Below, one piece after another: positions 44,831-51,973 of a stretch of DNA of 64,000 nt. Position 1 is the stretch's first letter, and each line of letters starts with the position of its first letter. A program made the translations under genes and the position numbers. The stretch covers positions 4,960,001 to 5,024,000 of the forward strand of contig NZ_CP042171.1 in NCBI RefSeq assembly GCF_005938645.2, given 5' to 3'. Under the pieces are notes generated by a model. That model was not told where the DNA came from. It saw nothing but the letters and a program-made list of their open reading frames with translations, and searched no databases. The DNA is from Pedobacter sp. KBS0701 (lineage in GTDB: Bacteria; Bacteroidota; Bacteroidia; Sphingobacteriales; Sphingobacteriaceae).

Positions 44831-45535
44831 ATGAAAAAAACCATCTTTTTAGGACTGGCAATGTTATTTGCTACCCTAAGTTTCGCTCAAAACAACCGCA
44901 GATCTGCCGAAGTTTTCTTAGAAATCCTTAATCCGGGCAAATACAATGTGTATTTAGACGAAGAACTTGTTTCGTCGGCCAAGGGTAGATTTCGCTTTTA
45001 CGATGTCTACAATTCTACACCAGTACTATCTATTATTCAGGGCAATACGGAAATCTTAAAACAACGGGTAAGGGTGATTCCAGAACAAAGGCTCGTTTTA
45101 AGCCTGGAAGGTAAGGAATTAATCACGCTGAAACAGCTAAATATCTTTCGGAACAGACAATATGCGCTTGACGATTTTGACGGGTACACCGGAGATTATA
45201 ATACGGGTATTGTTCCGCCAGTGCTGCCGCAGCCAGATCCGTATTACAGATTACTTTCTGAAGATGCTTTTCAGACTTTTTTAGTGCAATATAGAAAAGA
45301 GAATTTTGATGATGGCAGATTGAGGATGATCAATGTGGTAACAAAAAATGCATCGTTATTAAGTGCTCAGATAAGGATTCTTTTAAAATCTTTCACTTTC
45401 GATGATCAACGTTTAAAGGTAGCCACAAACCTGTATAAAAACGTAGCCGATCCGCAGAACTATTTTGCAATATCAGATGTTTTTGTTTTTCCATCCAATA
45501 AAGATGATTTCTTAAAATATTTGGAGAAACAGTAA
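44831..45535 (+). CDS. DUF4476 domain-containing exported protein
   Basis: A 234-residue protein with signal peptide MKKTIFLGLAMLFATLSFAQ, a short beta-rich domain (about 25-110), a Pro-rich linker (GIVPPVLPQPDP) and the DUF4476 domain at the C-terminus (about 140-230; LLSEDAFQTFLVQYRKENFDDGRLRMI, LLKSFTFDDQRLKVATNLYK). Function unknown; typical of Bacteroidota. The DinB-like gene follows after 19 nt, so the two may be co-transcribed. Confidence 0.85.
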   Translation: MKKTIFLGLAMLFATLSFAQNNRRSAEVFLEILNPGKYNVYLDEELVSSAKGRFRFYDVYNSTPVLSIIQGNTEILKQRVRVIPEQRLVLSLEGKELITLKQLNIFRNRQYALDDFDGYTGDYNTGIVPPVLPQPDPYYRLLSEDAFQTFLVQYRKENFDDGRLRMINVVTKNASLLSAQIRILLKSFTFDDQRLKVATNLYKNVADPQNYFAISDVFVFPSNKDDFLKYLEKQ

Positions 45536-45554
45536 TTCGGCTTATCTTTATTAA

Positions 45555-46073
45555 ATGACGGCTGCAAAAGTTAAGGCATCGATACATCAGGTAGTCGATG
45601 CCTACAAATCGAAATTATCGCGTTACCCTGAAGATATTTTCCAAACTACCCCTCCAATTTCTGGCTGGAGTTATAGCGAGGTATATTCACATATTTTTGA
45701 TTCGAGCCTGCTTTCCATAATTGCCTTTGCACATGCTGCAAATGGCAAAGGCGAAAACAAACCCACTCATTTTATGGTAAAACTGATTTTATTACTGGGC
45801 GCGTTACCTCCGGCAAAAAAGTATAAGGTACCTAAACGGCTGGCAGAGCGTGTAAAAAAGATCAGTAAAACAGAGGCCCTCGATTTTATTTTGGAATTTG
45901 AAAAAGCTTTGGACGATAACTATCCATTACTTGTACATGCAAAAGCCAATAGCAAAACGAAACACCCAAGATTAGGTTATTTAAATGCTAAACAATGGCT
46001 TAGGTTTATAGAAATACATTTAAAGCATCACCTAAAACAGTTAGAAAGAATAGAAAAGAGCTTTACTCAGTAA
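45555..46073 (+). CDS. DinB family protein
   Basis: A 172-residue four-helix bundle of the DinB/YfiT type: VDAYKSKLSRYPEDIFQTTPPISGWSYSEVYSHIFDSSL carries the first metal-binding His; KQWLRFIEIHLKHHLKQLERIEK carries the C-terminal His pair. Such proteins bind a divalent metal and some are thiol transferases, but the activity is not clear from sequence. It follows the DUF4476 gene by 19 nt. Confidence 0.8.
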   Translation: MTAAKVKASIHQVVDAYKSKLSRYPEDIFQTTPPISGWSYSEVYSHIFDSSLLSIIAFAHAANGKGENKPTHFMVKLILLLGALPPAKKYKVPKRLAERVKKISKTEALDFILEFEKALDDNYPLLVHAKANSKTKHPRLGYLNAKQWLRFIEIHLKHHLKQLERIEKSFTQ

Positions 46074-46114
46074 ATTAATTTCGCCATATTTGGTTAATCC
46101 TAAAATATGTGCTC

Positions 46115-46732
46115 ATGAAATATGTTTTTTATCTCTCCATGCTCGCTATACTTTGTGCCTGTAATGGTATCGAAAAGAAAGAAAGTGCTCAGGCGGTTAT
46201 TCCAACTCCAACCGGGCTCCAGGGACTAAAAAAAAGCAATGTTGCTGAACCTGCAACGCAGAATACCAAAGGCAATCTGATCTTTAACCCGCCACATGGT
46301 GAAGCCGGACATAGCTGTGCGCTGGCCGTTGGTGCACCATTAAACTCTACGGCAAGGGTGCAGCCTCAACAAAATACAAATCCACAGCCTACACCTGCCC
46401 CAGCGGCGGCTGTTGTAAATCCCTCAGGAAAAAAACTAAACCCTAAGCACGGAGAGCCTGGTCATAGATGTGATATCGCAGTTGGCGCGCCTTTAAATAG
46501 TAAGCCAACACAGGTGGTTACCACTCCCCAACCCGCCGTTACGCAGGTATCGGGTGCGAAAGCAGGAAAAGGTTTAAACCCGCCTCATGGTCAGCCGAAC
46601 CACAGGTGCGATCTTGCTGTTGGCGCACCGTTAAATAGCAAACCTGCTCCAGTTGTAAGCCCGGTGCCGATTCCAACGTCTGAGACTAAAAATACCGGGA
46701 CAAAAGTGCTGGAAACAAAAAGTGAAGGTTAA
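46115..46732 (+). CDS. Lipoprotein with three HGxPxHxC-type repeats
   Basis: A 205-residue lipoprotein-like protein. MKYVFYLSMLAILCAC gives a signal peptide with an apparent lipobox. Three copies of a 22-residue motif follow: about FNPPHGEAGHSCALAVGAP, LNPKHGEPGHRCDIAVGAP and LNPPHGQPNHRCDLAVGAP, separated by Pro/Gln/Thr-rich linkers. In each repeat two His and one Cys are kept in HGxxxHxC, an arrangement suited to metal binding. I do not recognise a named family, though single copies of this motif occur in other Bacteroidota proteins. The ATG at 46115 is used; the longer frame begins with GTG. Function unknown. Confidence 0.8.
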   Translation: MKYVFYLSMLAILCACNGIEKKESAQAVIPTPTGLQGLKKSNVAEPATQNTKGNLIFNPPHGEAGHSCALAVGAPLNSTARVQPQQNTNPQPTPAPAAAVVNPSGKKLNPKHGEPGHRCDIAVGAPLNSKPTQVVTTPQPAVTQVSGAKAGKGLNPPHGQPNHRCDLAVGAPLNSKPAPVVSPVPIPTSETKNTGTKVLETKSEG

Positions 46733-46807
46733 CAATCACATAGGCAATAAAAATATTTGAATTTAGGGTACCACACTTAACGCACATTTTTTTACATCTT
46801 TGCGTTA

Positions 46808-48127
46808 ATGAAATTACCCGCCATAAAAGGTTTTGACGAAGAAGCATTTAACAAGTATTTAAAGAATACGGGGTGGGTGATTTTTGGCAAAGGCCTGAGT
46901 TTGATCGTAAATGTTTTAATTACGAGTTATCTCGGTCCAATTTTATTCGGCGATTTAAGTTTTGGGCTTTCATTAGTGGCCATCCTTGCTGCTGTTGGGG
47001 CCTTGGGTCTTGATACCTTTATCATCCGCGAAATTATTCAGGAACCTGCCAAACGTGATGAGATTTTAGGTACATCGCTTTGGCTTAGAATAACAACAAA
47101 TGCCCTTCTTATTCCAATAGCGGTTGGGATTTACCTCGTCAGCCATAATCTTTCATCCAATCCAGGACAGCCTTTAACCTTGCTGGTTGGTTTACTCGCT
47201 TTCGCCTCTTTTTTCAAATCGTTTAATGTTATTGACGCTTACTTTCAATCGCAGGTACAGTCTAAATATGTTGTGCAGGTTCAGAATATCTGCCTCATTA
47301 CCATTTCAATTATCAAAGTTGCCATCATTGTATTGGGCCTGCCTTTAATTTATATCGTTTTTGCTTATGTTTTAGATGGCTTGATCTTGGCCGTAGGCTT
47401 AGTTATCGTTTATCAGAAAAAAGGCTTCAGTATTTTTGACTGGACCTTTGATAAACAGCGGGCAAAATCTTTGTTAAGAAAATCTTCTCCATTGATCCTT
47501 TCCGCTGTGATGGTCTCCATTTATATGAAAATCGATGTGGTGATGCTTAAAAGCATTGGCAGTAAGGCGATCGGGATTTACAGTTCTGCTCAGAATTTAA
47601 GCGAAGCCTGGTATTTTATCCCTGTGGCTATTGTTACCTCAGTATTCCCTGCGCTGTTAAATGCAAGGAAAACGGATATAGACCGTTACCAAAAACGCCT
47701 TAAAAATCTTTACGATCTGCTCGTTTTTATAAGCCTTCCGGTTGCTTTATTCATCAGCTTTTTTGCGGCTGATATTATCCATTTGATTTACAGGGGAAAA
47801 TACGATGGGGCCGGCCCAATGCTTTCCATCCATATATGGTCGGGTATTTTTGTTTTTCTGGGTACGGCTAGTTCTCAATATTTAGTAGCAGAGGGTTTTA
47901 CTAAAATCTCATTTTATAGAACGGCCGCTGGCGCAATGGTCAATATATTTCTAAATCTTTGGCTTATCCCAAAATATGGCGGCGTAGGAGCGTCTTTTGC
48001 AACGCTTATTGCCTGTTTTGTTTCAACATTTTATCTTTTATTAATTCCTAAAACACGTCAACAAGGTATAATGATGTTAAAATCATTATTTTTGGTCACC
48101 GCATTTCAAAAAATATTTAAACTTTGA
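46808..48127 (+). CDS. Oligosaccharide flippase family protein (Wzx-like)
   Basis: A 439-residue protein with about 12 membrane helices. The N-terminus FNKYLKNTGWVIFGKGLSLIVNVLITSYLGPILFGDLSF and the Leu-rich central helices match polysaccharide biosynthesis flippases of the MATE/MOP superfamily. It would turn lipid-linked oligosaccharide over to the periplasmic side. It opens a short cluster: its stop overlaps the next methyltransferase gene by 4 nt. Confidence 0.9.
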   Translation: MKLPAIKGFDEEAFNKYLKNTGWVIFGKGLSLIVNVLITSYLGPILFGDLSFGLSLVAILAAVGALGLDTFIIREIIQEPAKRDEILGTSLWLRITTNALLIPIAVGIYLVSHNLSSNPGQPLTLLVGLLAFASFFKSFNVIDAYFQSQVQSKYVVQVQNICLITISIIKVAIIVLGLPLIYIVFAYVLDGLILAVGLVIVYQKKGFSIFDWTFDKQRAKSLLRKSSPLILSAVMVSIYMKIDVVMLKSIGSKAIGIYSSAQNLSEAWYFIPVAIVTSVFPALLNARKTDIDRYQKRLKNLYDLLVFISLPVALFISFFAADIIHLIYRGKYDGAGPMLSIHIWSGIFVFLGTASSQYLVAEGFTKISFYRTAAGAMVNIFLNLWLIPKYGGVGASFATLIACFVSTFYLLLIPKTRQQGIMMLKSLFLVTAFQKIFKL

Positions 48128-48771
48128 GTACTCTTAAAGCATTAAGCACATTAATTGCAAAGCCTAGCAGGCTTAAGGCATTATTATCATACGGACATAA
48201 GGGCTACCTGAACAGCATTGGCTGGTTTACAGCCTTTGACAAAAAACAGGCCGTAGACGGACAGGGGAAGGCTTTACCTTGGGTAACCTATTCGTTTATC
48301 GATTTTATTAAGGAGCGAATAAACAAAACACAGCACATTTTCGAATATGGCTCTGGCAGTTCTACTATTTTTTATGCAGAAAGAGCTGGCTCAGTAACCT
48401 CTGTTGAACACGATAAAGGCTGGTTTGATAAAGTAAAAAATACAAGTCCGGCCAATGCAGAAATGATCTTCTGCCAATTAGAAAAAGATGGTGAATACGC
48501 TAAAAAAGCAACTTTGCTCAATAAAAAGTTCGATATTATTATTGTTGACGGACGGGACCGGGTAAACTGTTGTAAGTACAGCGTTGATGCTTTATCAGCA
48601 AATGGGGTATTGGTTTTGGATGACAGCGAGCGTGAGGTGTATAAGCCTGCACGTGTGCTATTGAAAGAACAGGGATTTAAGGAGATAAGTTTCAGCGGTA
48701 TTTCGCCAGGTCTTTTTTACGAAAAAGCAACTTCAGTTTTCTACAAGCAGCATAATTGTTTAGGCATTTAA
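48124..48771 (+). CDS. SAM-dependent methyltransferase-like protein (TTG start)
   Basis: A 215-residue protein with a Rossmann methyltransferase pattern: HIFEYGSGSSTIFYAERAGSVTSVEHD (SAM-binding loop), KKFDIIIVDGRDRVNCCKYSVDALSANGVLVLDDSER. The frame has no ATG near its start. It opens with TTG at 48124 overlapping the flippase stop as TTGA, and an in-frame stop lies directly upstream, so TTG must be the start. It is likely to methylate a sugar in the surface glycan, or be a glycan-linked enzyme of this fold. Confidence 0.82.
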   Translation: MSTLKALSTLIAKPSRLKALLSYGHKGYLNSIGWFTAFDKKQAVDGQGKALPWVTYSFIDFIKERINKTQHIFEYGSGSSTIFYAERAGSVTSVEHDKGWFDKVKNTSPANAEMIFCQLEKDGEYAKKATLLNKKFDIIIVDGRDRVNCCKYSVDALSANGVLVLDDSEREVYKPARVLLKEQGFKEISFSGISPGLFYEKATSVFYKQHNCLGI

Positions 48772-48783
48772 TCAGTCAGGATC

Positions 48784-49545
48784 ATGTTAAGCGAAGAAGT
48801 AAAAACAGCCTACGATAATTTTTATACCAACAGCGATGTGGCCTGGAGAATGCTTGGTGCAAAATATAAAGCCCAGAACATTGTTGATGTATGCAAAGGA
48901 CTAAAACCTAAAAAAGTACTTGAGGTTGGTGCCGGAGATGGCAGTATTTTACATTTTTTAAATGAATGGCATTTCGCACCAGAACTTTATGCTTTAGAAA
49001 TTGCACAAAGTGGTGTAGATATTATAAGGGATCGTAAGCTCGCCAGTTTAAAAGAAGCACAAACTTTCGATGGATATAAAATCCCTTATGAAGATGATAC
49101 TTTCGATTTGATTATTCTTGCTCACGTTTTAGAACATGTGGAACATGAGCGGATCCTGATCCGTGAATTGAAAAGAGTTGCAAAATATATTGTAGTAGAG
49201 GTACCTAAAGACTATCGCTTTGGTGTAGACGAAAGAATGAAACACTTTTTGGATTATGGTCACATCAACATGTATACGCCAACATCTTTAAGGTTTTTGC
49301 TGCAAAGCGAAGGGTTGGAAATTTTAGAAGATAAGGTTTCGATGACTGCTCCTGAAACAGTAAAATTTAATGAGTTTATCAATAGAAAAGCACCTAAAAC
49401 ATTTTCTAAAAACTTAAAAATTGAATTGGAATACCGGATTAAGAAAACCCTGGGTAACTTATTCGGCAGGAAAAAACAGGAACAGTTTGCCAATGCCTAT
49501 ACCGTGTTAACCAAAAAGTCTGACCATAACCTGCAGATATTTTAG
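48784..49545 (+). CDS. Class I SAM-dependent methyltransferase
   Basis: A 253-residue methyltransferase: VLEVGAGDGSILHFL (motif I), FDLIILAHVLEHVEHERILIRELKRVAKYIVVEVP (post-motif region of the Methyltransf_11/23 type). It follows the previous gene by 12 nt. With the flippase and the glycosyltransferase downstream it probably modifies a surface glycan; the acceptor is unknown. Confidence 0.88.
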   Translation: MLSEEVKTAYDNFYTNSDVAWRMLGAKYKAQNIVDVCKGLKPKKVLEVGAGDGSILHFLNEWHFAPELYALEIAQSGVDIIRDRKLASLKEAQTFDGYKIPYEDDTFDLIILAHVLEHVEHERILIRELKRVAKYIVVEVPKDYRFGVDERMKHFLDYGHINMYTPTSLRFLLQSEGLEILEDKVSMTAPETVKFNEFINRKAPKTFSKNLKIELEYRIKKTLGNLFGRKKQEQFANAYTVLTKKSDHNLQIF

Positions 49546-49581
49546 TGATTATGTGAATACAGAGCGCAAGATATATCCAAA

Positions 49582-49615
49582 CTTATATGAAACTTAAACT
49601 TCTTATGTGGTGAAA
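49582..49615 (+). repeat. Left copy of the imperfect direct repeat flanking the GxxExxY gene
   Basis: The block starting cttatatgaaacttaaac matches cttatacgaaacttaaat at 50214. Over about 30 positions, the differences are all transitions. It is in the same orientation on both sides of the GxxExxY gene. Confidence 0.6.
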
Positions 49616-49798
49616 CCGTAACTGGATATACTATATCTTATAATACTTTGAATTTTATTCTGGCCATTTAACCATATAAGGAATAGAAGAAAATATAAGC
49701 GTATTGCTCTTACTCCCAAAATTAATTTAATATATTGCAATAGAAATTAAATTCTGTTAAAAATACATCCCCAGTTAATTATTAATAAAAAATAGAGG

Positions 49799-50197
49799 AT
49801 GTTGTTAACTAGAAATTACTTAAAGGACTTAGTTTCCAAGGTAAACGGAGCAGCCATCGAGGTACACAGGACATTAGGCCCAGGGCTTTTAGAATGCACT
49901 TATCATAAATGCATGATTCACGAGCTGGAAATCAGAAATGTTAATTTCAAATCTGAGTTAACTATCCCAATAGATTATAAAGGGTTAATAATTGATTCAG
50001 AACTAAGGTGTGATTTATTAATTGAAGACTCTCTAGTTGTTGAATTTAAAGCTGTTGAAAACGTTGTACCAATCCATGTAACTTATATGAAACTACTAAA
50101 ATTGCCTCTTGGACTAATGATAAATTTTAATTGTTTGCATATCTTTTCAGAAGGCCAAAAAACATATGTAAACGAGATATATGAATCAATTTATTGA
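49799..50197 (+). CDS. GxxExxY protein
   Basis: A 132-residue protein of TIGR04256 (PF13366). The signature GPGLLECTYHKCMIHEL gives the Gly, Glu and Tyr of the family name; CDLLIEDSLVVEFKAVENVVPIHVTYMKLLKLPLGLMINF forms the PD-(D/E)xK-like nuclease core (Asp, ExK). Such genes occur in several copies in many genomes and in mobile or intron-like contexts, with unknown function. Here it interrupts a polysaccharide gene cluster and is flanked by similar 30-bp repeats, which argues for insertion as a mobile unit. AT-rich like its flanks. Confidence 0.88.
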   Translation: MLLTRNYLKDLVSKVNGAAIEVHRTLGPGLLECTYHKCMIHELEIRNVNFKSELTIPIDYKGLIIDSELRCDLLIEDSLVVEFKAVENVVPIHVTYMKLLKLPLGLMINFNCLHIFSEGQKTYVNEIYESIY

Positions 50198-50212
50198 TAT
50201 ACTTTTGTCATA

Positions 50213-50245
50213 GCTTATACGAAACTTAAATTTCTTATATAGTAA
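50213..50245 (+). repeat. Right copy of the imperfect direct repeat flanking the GxxExxY gene
   Basis: Starts cttatacgaaacttaaat and matches the left copy at 49582-49615. It lies 16 nt after the GxxExxY stop codon. Confidence 0.6.
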
Positions 50246-50289
50246 AAATGCCTAGCCCGCTTATTGATAAGCTTAATTGATAAATATAA

Positions 50290-51207
50290 ATGCAAAGCCT
50301 TGCCCCAATAGCACTTTTCGTATACAATCGTCCGCAGCATACCGAGCGTACGTTACAATTTCTGCAACAAAATGAACTTGCTGCACAAAGCCATTTGTAT
50401 ATTTTTTCTGATGGTGCCAAAACCGACCTGGATAAAGAAAAAGTTACTGCAGTAAGAAAAATCATCAAAAAAGCAGATGGTTTTAAGTCGGTTAAAGTAA
50501 TTGAAAGTAAGGTTAATGCAGGCTTAGCCAATGCGGTAATTGCAGGGGTAACCCAATTAATAGCAGAATACGATCAGGTAATTGTGTTTGAAGATGACCT
50601 CATTACCTCTCCGCATACCTTATCGTATTTCAATAACGCTTTGAACCATTACCGCGAAGAAGAAAAAGTAATGCATATTGGAGCCTATATGTATCCTTTA
50701 AAATCAGATAACCTTTCACCATCTTTTTTCTACAGGGCAGCAACAAGCTGGGGCTGGGCAACATGGGGAAGAGCATGGAAAAACTTTGAACCGGATATAA
50801 ACATTCTTATCAAACAGTTTGATAAAAAGAAAAGGACTGCATTTTCCATCGACAATAAAATGAATTTCTGGAAACAAATGCAGGAATTTAAAAGAGGTAA
50901 AAACAATAGCTGGGCCATAAGATGGTATGCTTCTATCTTTTTAAAAGGAGGTATCACACTTAATCCATCACAATCACTCGTTAACAATATTGGTCACGAT
51001 GGCACGGGCGTACACTCTGGAATAAACGATATCTATAACGTAATTATCAACCCCAAACCAATTGTAGAATTCCCTACTGTTATCGCCGAAGACCCCATCG
51101 CATACAAAGCCATCAAGAGCTTTTTGGTTAAGCGAAAAGGCAACATGGTAACGCGGGTCAGGCGTTTTGTAAAAGAAAAGCTGGCACAATATTTTTCCAA
51201 ACAATAA
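50290..51207 (+). CDS. Glycosyltransferase family 2-like sugar transferase
   Basis: A 305-residue GT-A type enzyme: LAPIALFVYNRPQHTERTLQFLQQN at the N-terminus, YIFSDGAKTD, VIVFEDDLITSPHTLSYFNNAL (the acidic DxD-like metal site) and YRAATSWGWATWGRAWKNF. The last motif is characteristic of a sugar transferase group in surface-glycan clusters. It probably adds a sugar to the same glycan served by the flippase and methyltransferases, from which it is separated only by the GxxExxY insert. Confidence 0.86.
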   Translation: MQSLAPIALFVYNRPQHTERTLQFLQQNELAAQSHLYIFSDGAKTDLDKEKVTAVRKIIKKADGFKSVKVIESKVNAGLANAVIAGVTQLIAEYDQVIVFEDDLITSPHTLSYFNNALNHYREEEKVMHIGAYMYPLKSDNLSPSFFYRAATSWGWATWGRAWKNFEPDINILIKQFDKKKRTAFSIDNKMNFWKQMQEFKRGKNNSWAIRWYASIFLKGGITLNPSQSLVNNIGHDGTGVHSGINDIYNVIINPKPIVEFPTVIAEDPIAYKAIKSFLVKRKGNMVTRVRRFVKEKLAQYFSKQ

Positions 51208-51337
51208 CAATTGGCAGTCTGTCCGCTAATCAAAAATAGCTGATATAGCTCAACGTTGTGGTCAATTAAAAAAAATGACAAACCTTTTTTAATTGCTCAT
51301 GTTGCTTTTATACATCGAAACTATAAAAATAAAAAAC

Positions 51338-51793
51338 ATGAAAACGACAACAGAAACAGCAGAAGTATTAAACGATTTGATTCAAATTAATAATGATCGT
51401 ATTGAAGGTTACGAAAAAGCCCGCCAGGAATTAAAAGATGAAGATGCCGACTTAAAAACGTTGTTCTTAAATATGATAGGTGAAAGTCAAAAATATAAAA
51501 TGGCATTGGCAACAGAAGTATCGGCTTTAGGTGAGGATATTGAAACAGGAACAACCAATTCGGGCAAAATCTACAGGGCCTGGATGGATGTTAAAGCACT
51601 TTTTACCGGACACGACCGTAAAACTGTTTTAAACAATTGTGAGTTTGGAGAGGACGCTGCACAGAATGCATACAAAATGGCCTTAGAGGAAGAAAATATC
51701 CCTTCAAATATCAGAGAACTGATTTCTGATCAAAAAGCATCATTAAGAACATCTCACGATGAAATTAAAAGATTACGTGATGCTCAGGCATAA
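51338..51793 (+). CDS. PA2169 family four-helix-bundle protein
   Basis: A 151-residue protein of the PA2169/DUF2383 family: VLNDLIQINNDRIEGYEKARQEL, YKMALATEVSALGEDIETGTTNSGKIYRAWMDVKALF, VLNNCEFGEDAAQNAYKMALEE. Proteins of this ferritin-like helical fold are often stress-induced. Start at 51338 gives the family N-terminus. A strong terminator follows. Confidence 0.88.
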   Translation: MKTTTETAEVLNDLIQINNDRIEGYEKARQELKDEDADLKTLFLNMIGESQKYKMALATEVSALGEDIETGTTNSGKIYRAWMDVKALFTGHDRKTVLNNCEFGEDAAQNAYKMALEEENIPSNIRELISDQKASLRTSHDEIKRLRDAQA

Positions 51794-51814
51794 AATAAAT
51801 TAAAACATAAAATG

Positions 51815-51853
51815 AAAACCTCCTTCGAATGATTAATCCGAAGGAGGTTTTTC
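51815..51853 (+). terminator. Intrinsic terminator of the PA2169 gene
   Basis: Perfect 13-base arms aaaacctccttcg and cgaaggaggtttt (51815-51827, 51839-51851), followed by two more T. It lies about 20 nt after the stop codon. Confidence 0.85.
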
Positions 51854-51865
51854 TTATAATTGCTT

Positions 51866-51957
51866 CGTCATCTCAACTGGAGCAACGCGTAATGGAGAGA
51901 TCTATCCAGAAGGATTTCTCCACTTCATTGCATTCCGCCCGAAATTACCTCGATGGC
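51866..51957. repeat. Dispersed imperfect palindromic repeat, second copy
   Basis: Starts cgtcatctcaactggagc and returns through ttctccacttcattgca to a gaaattacctcg end, a diverged copy of the element at 21871-21993. It lies in the short gap before cphA. Confidence 0.6.
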
Positions 51958-51973
51958 AGAATAAATTAGTTAC

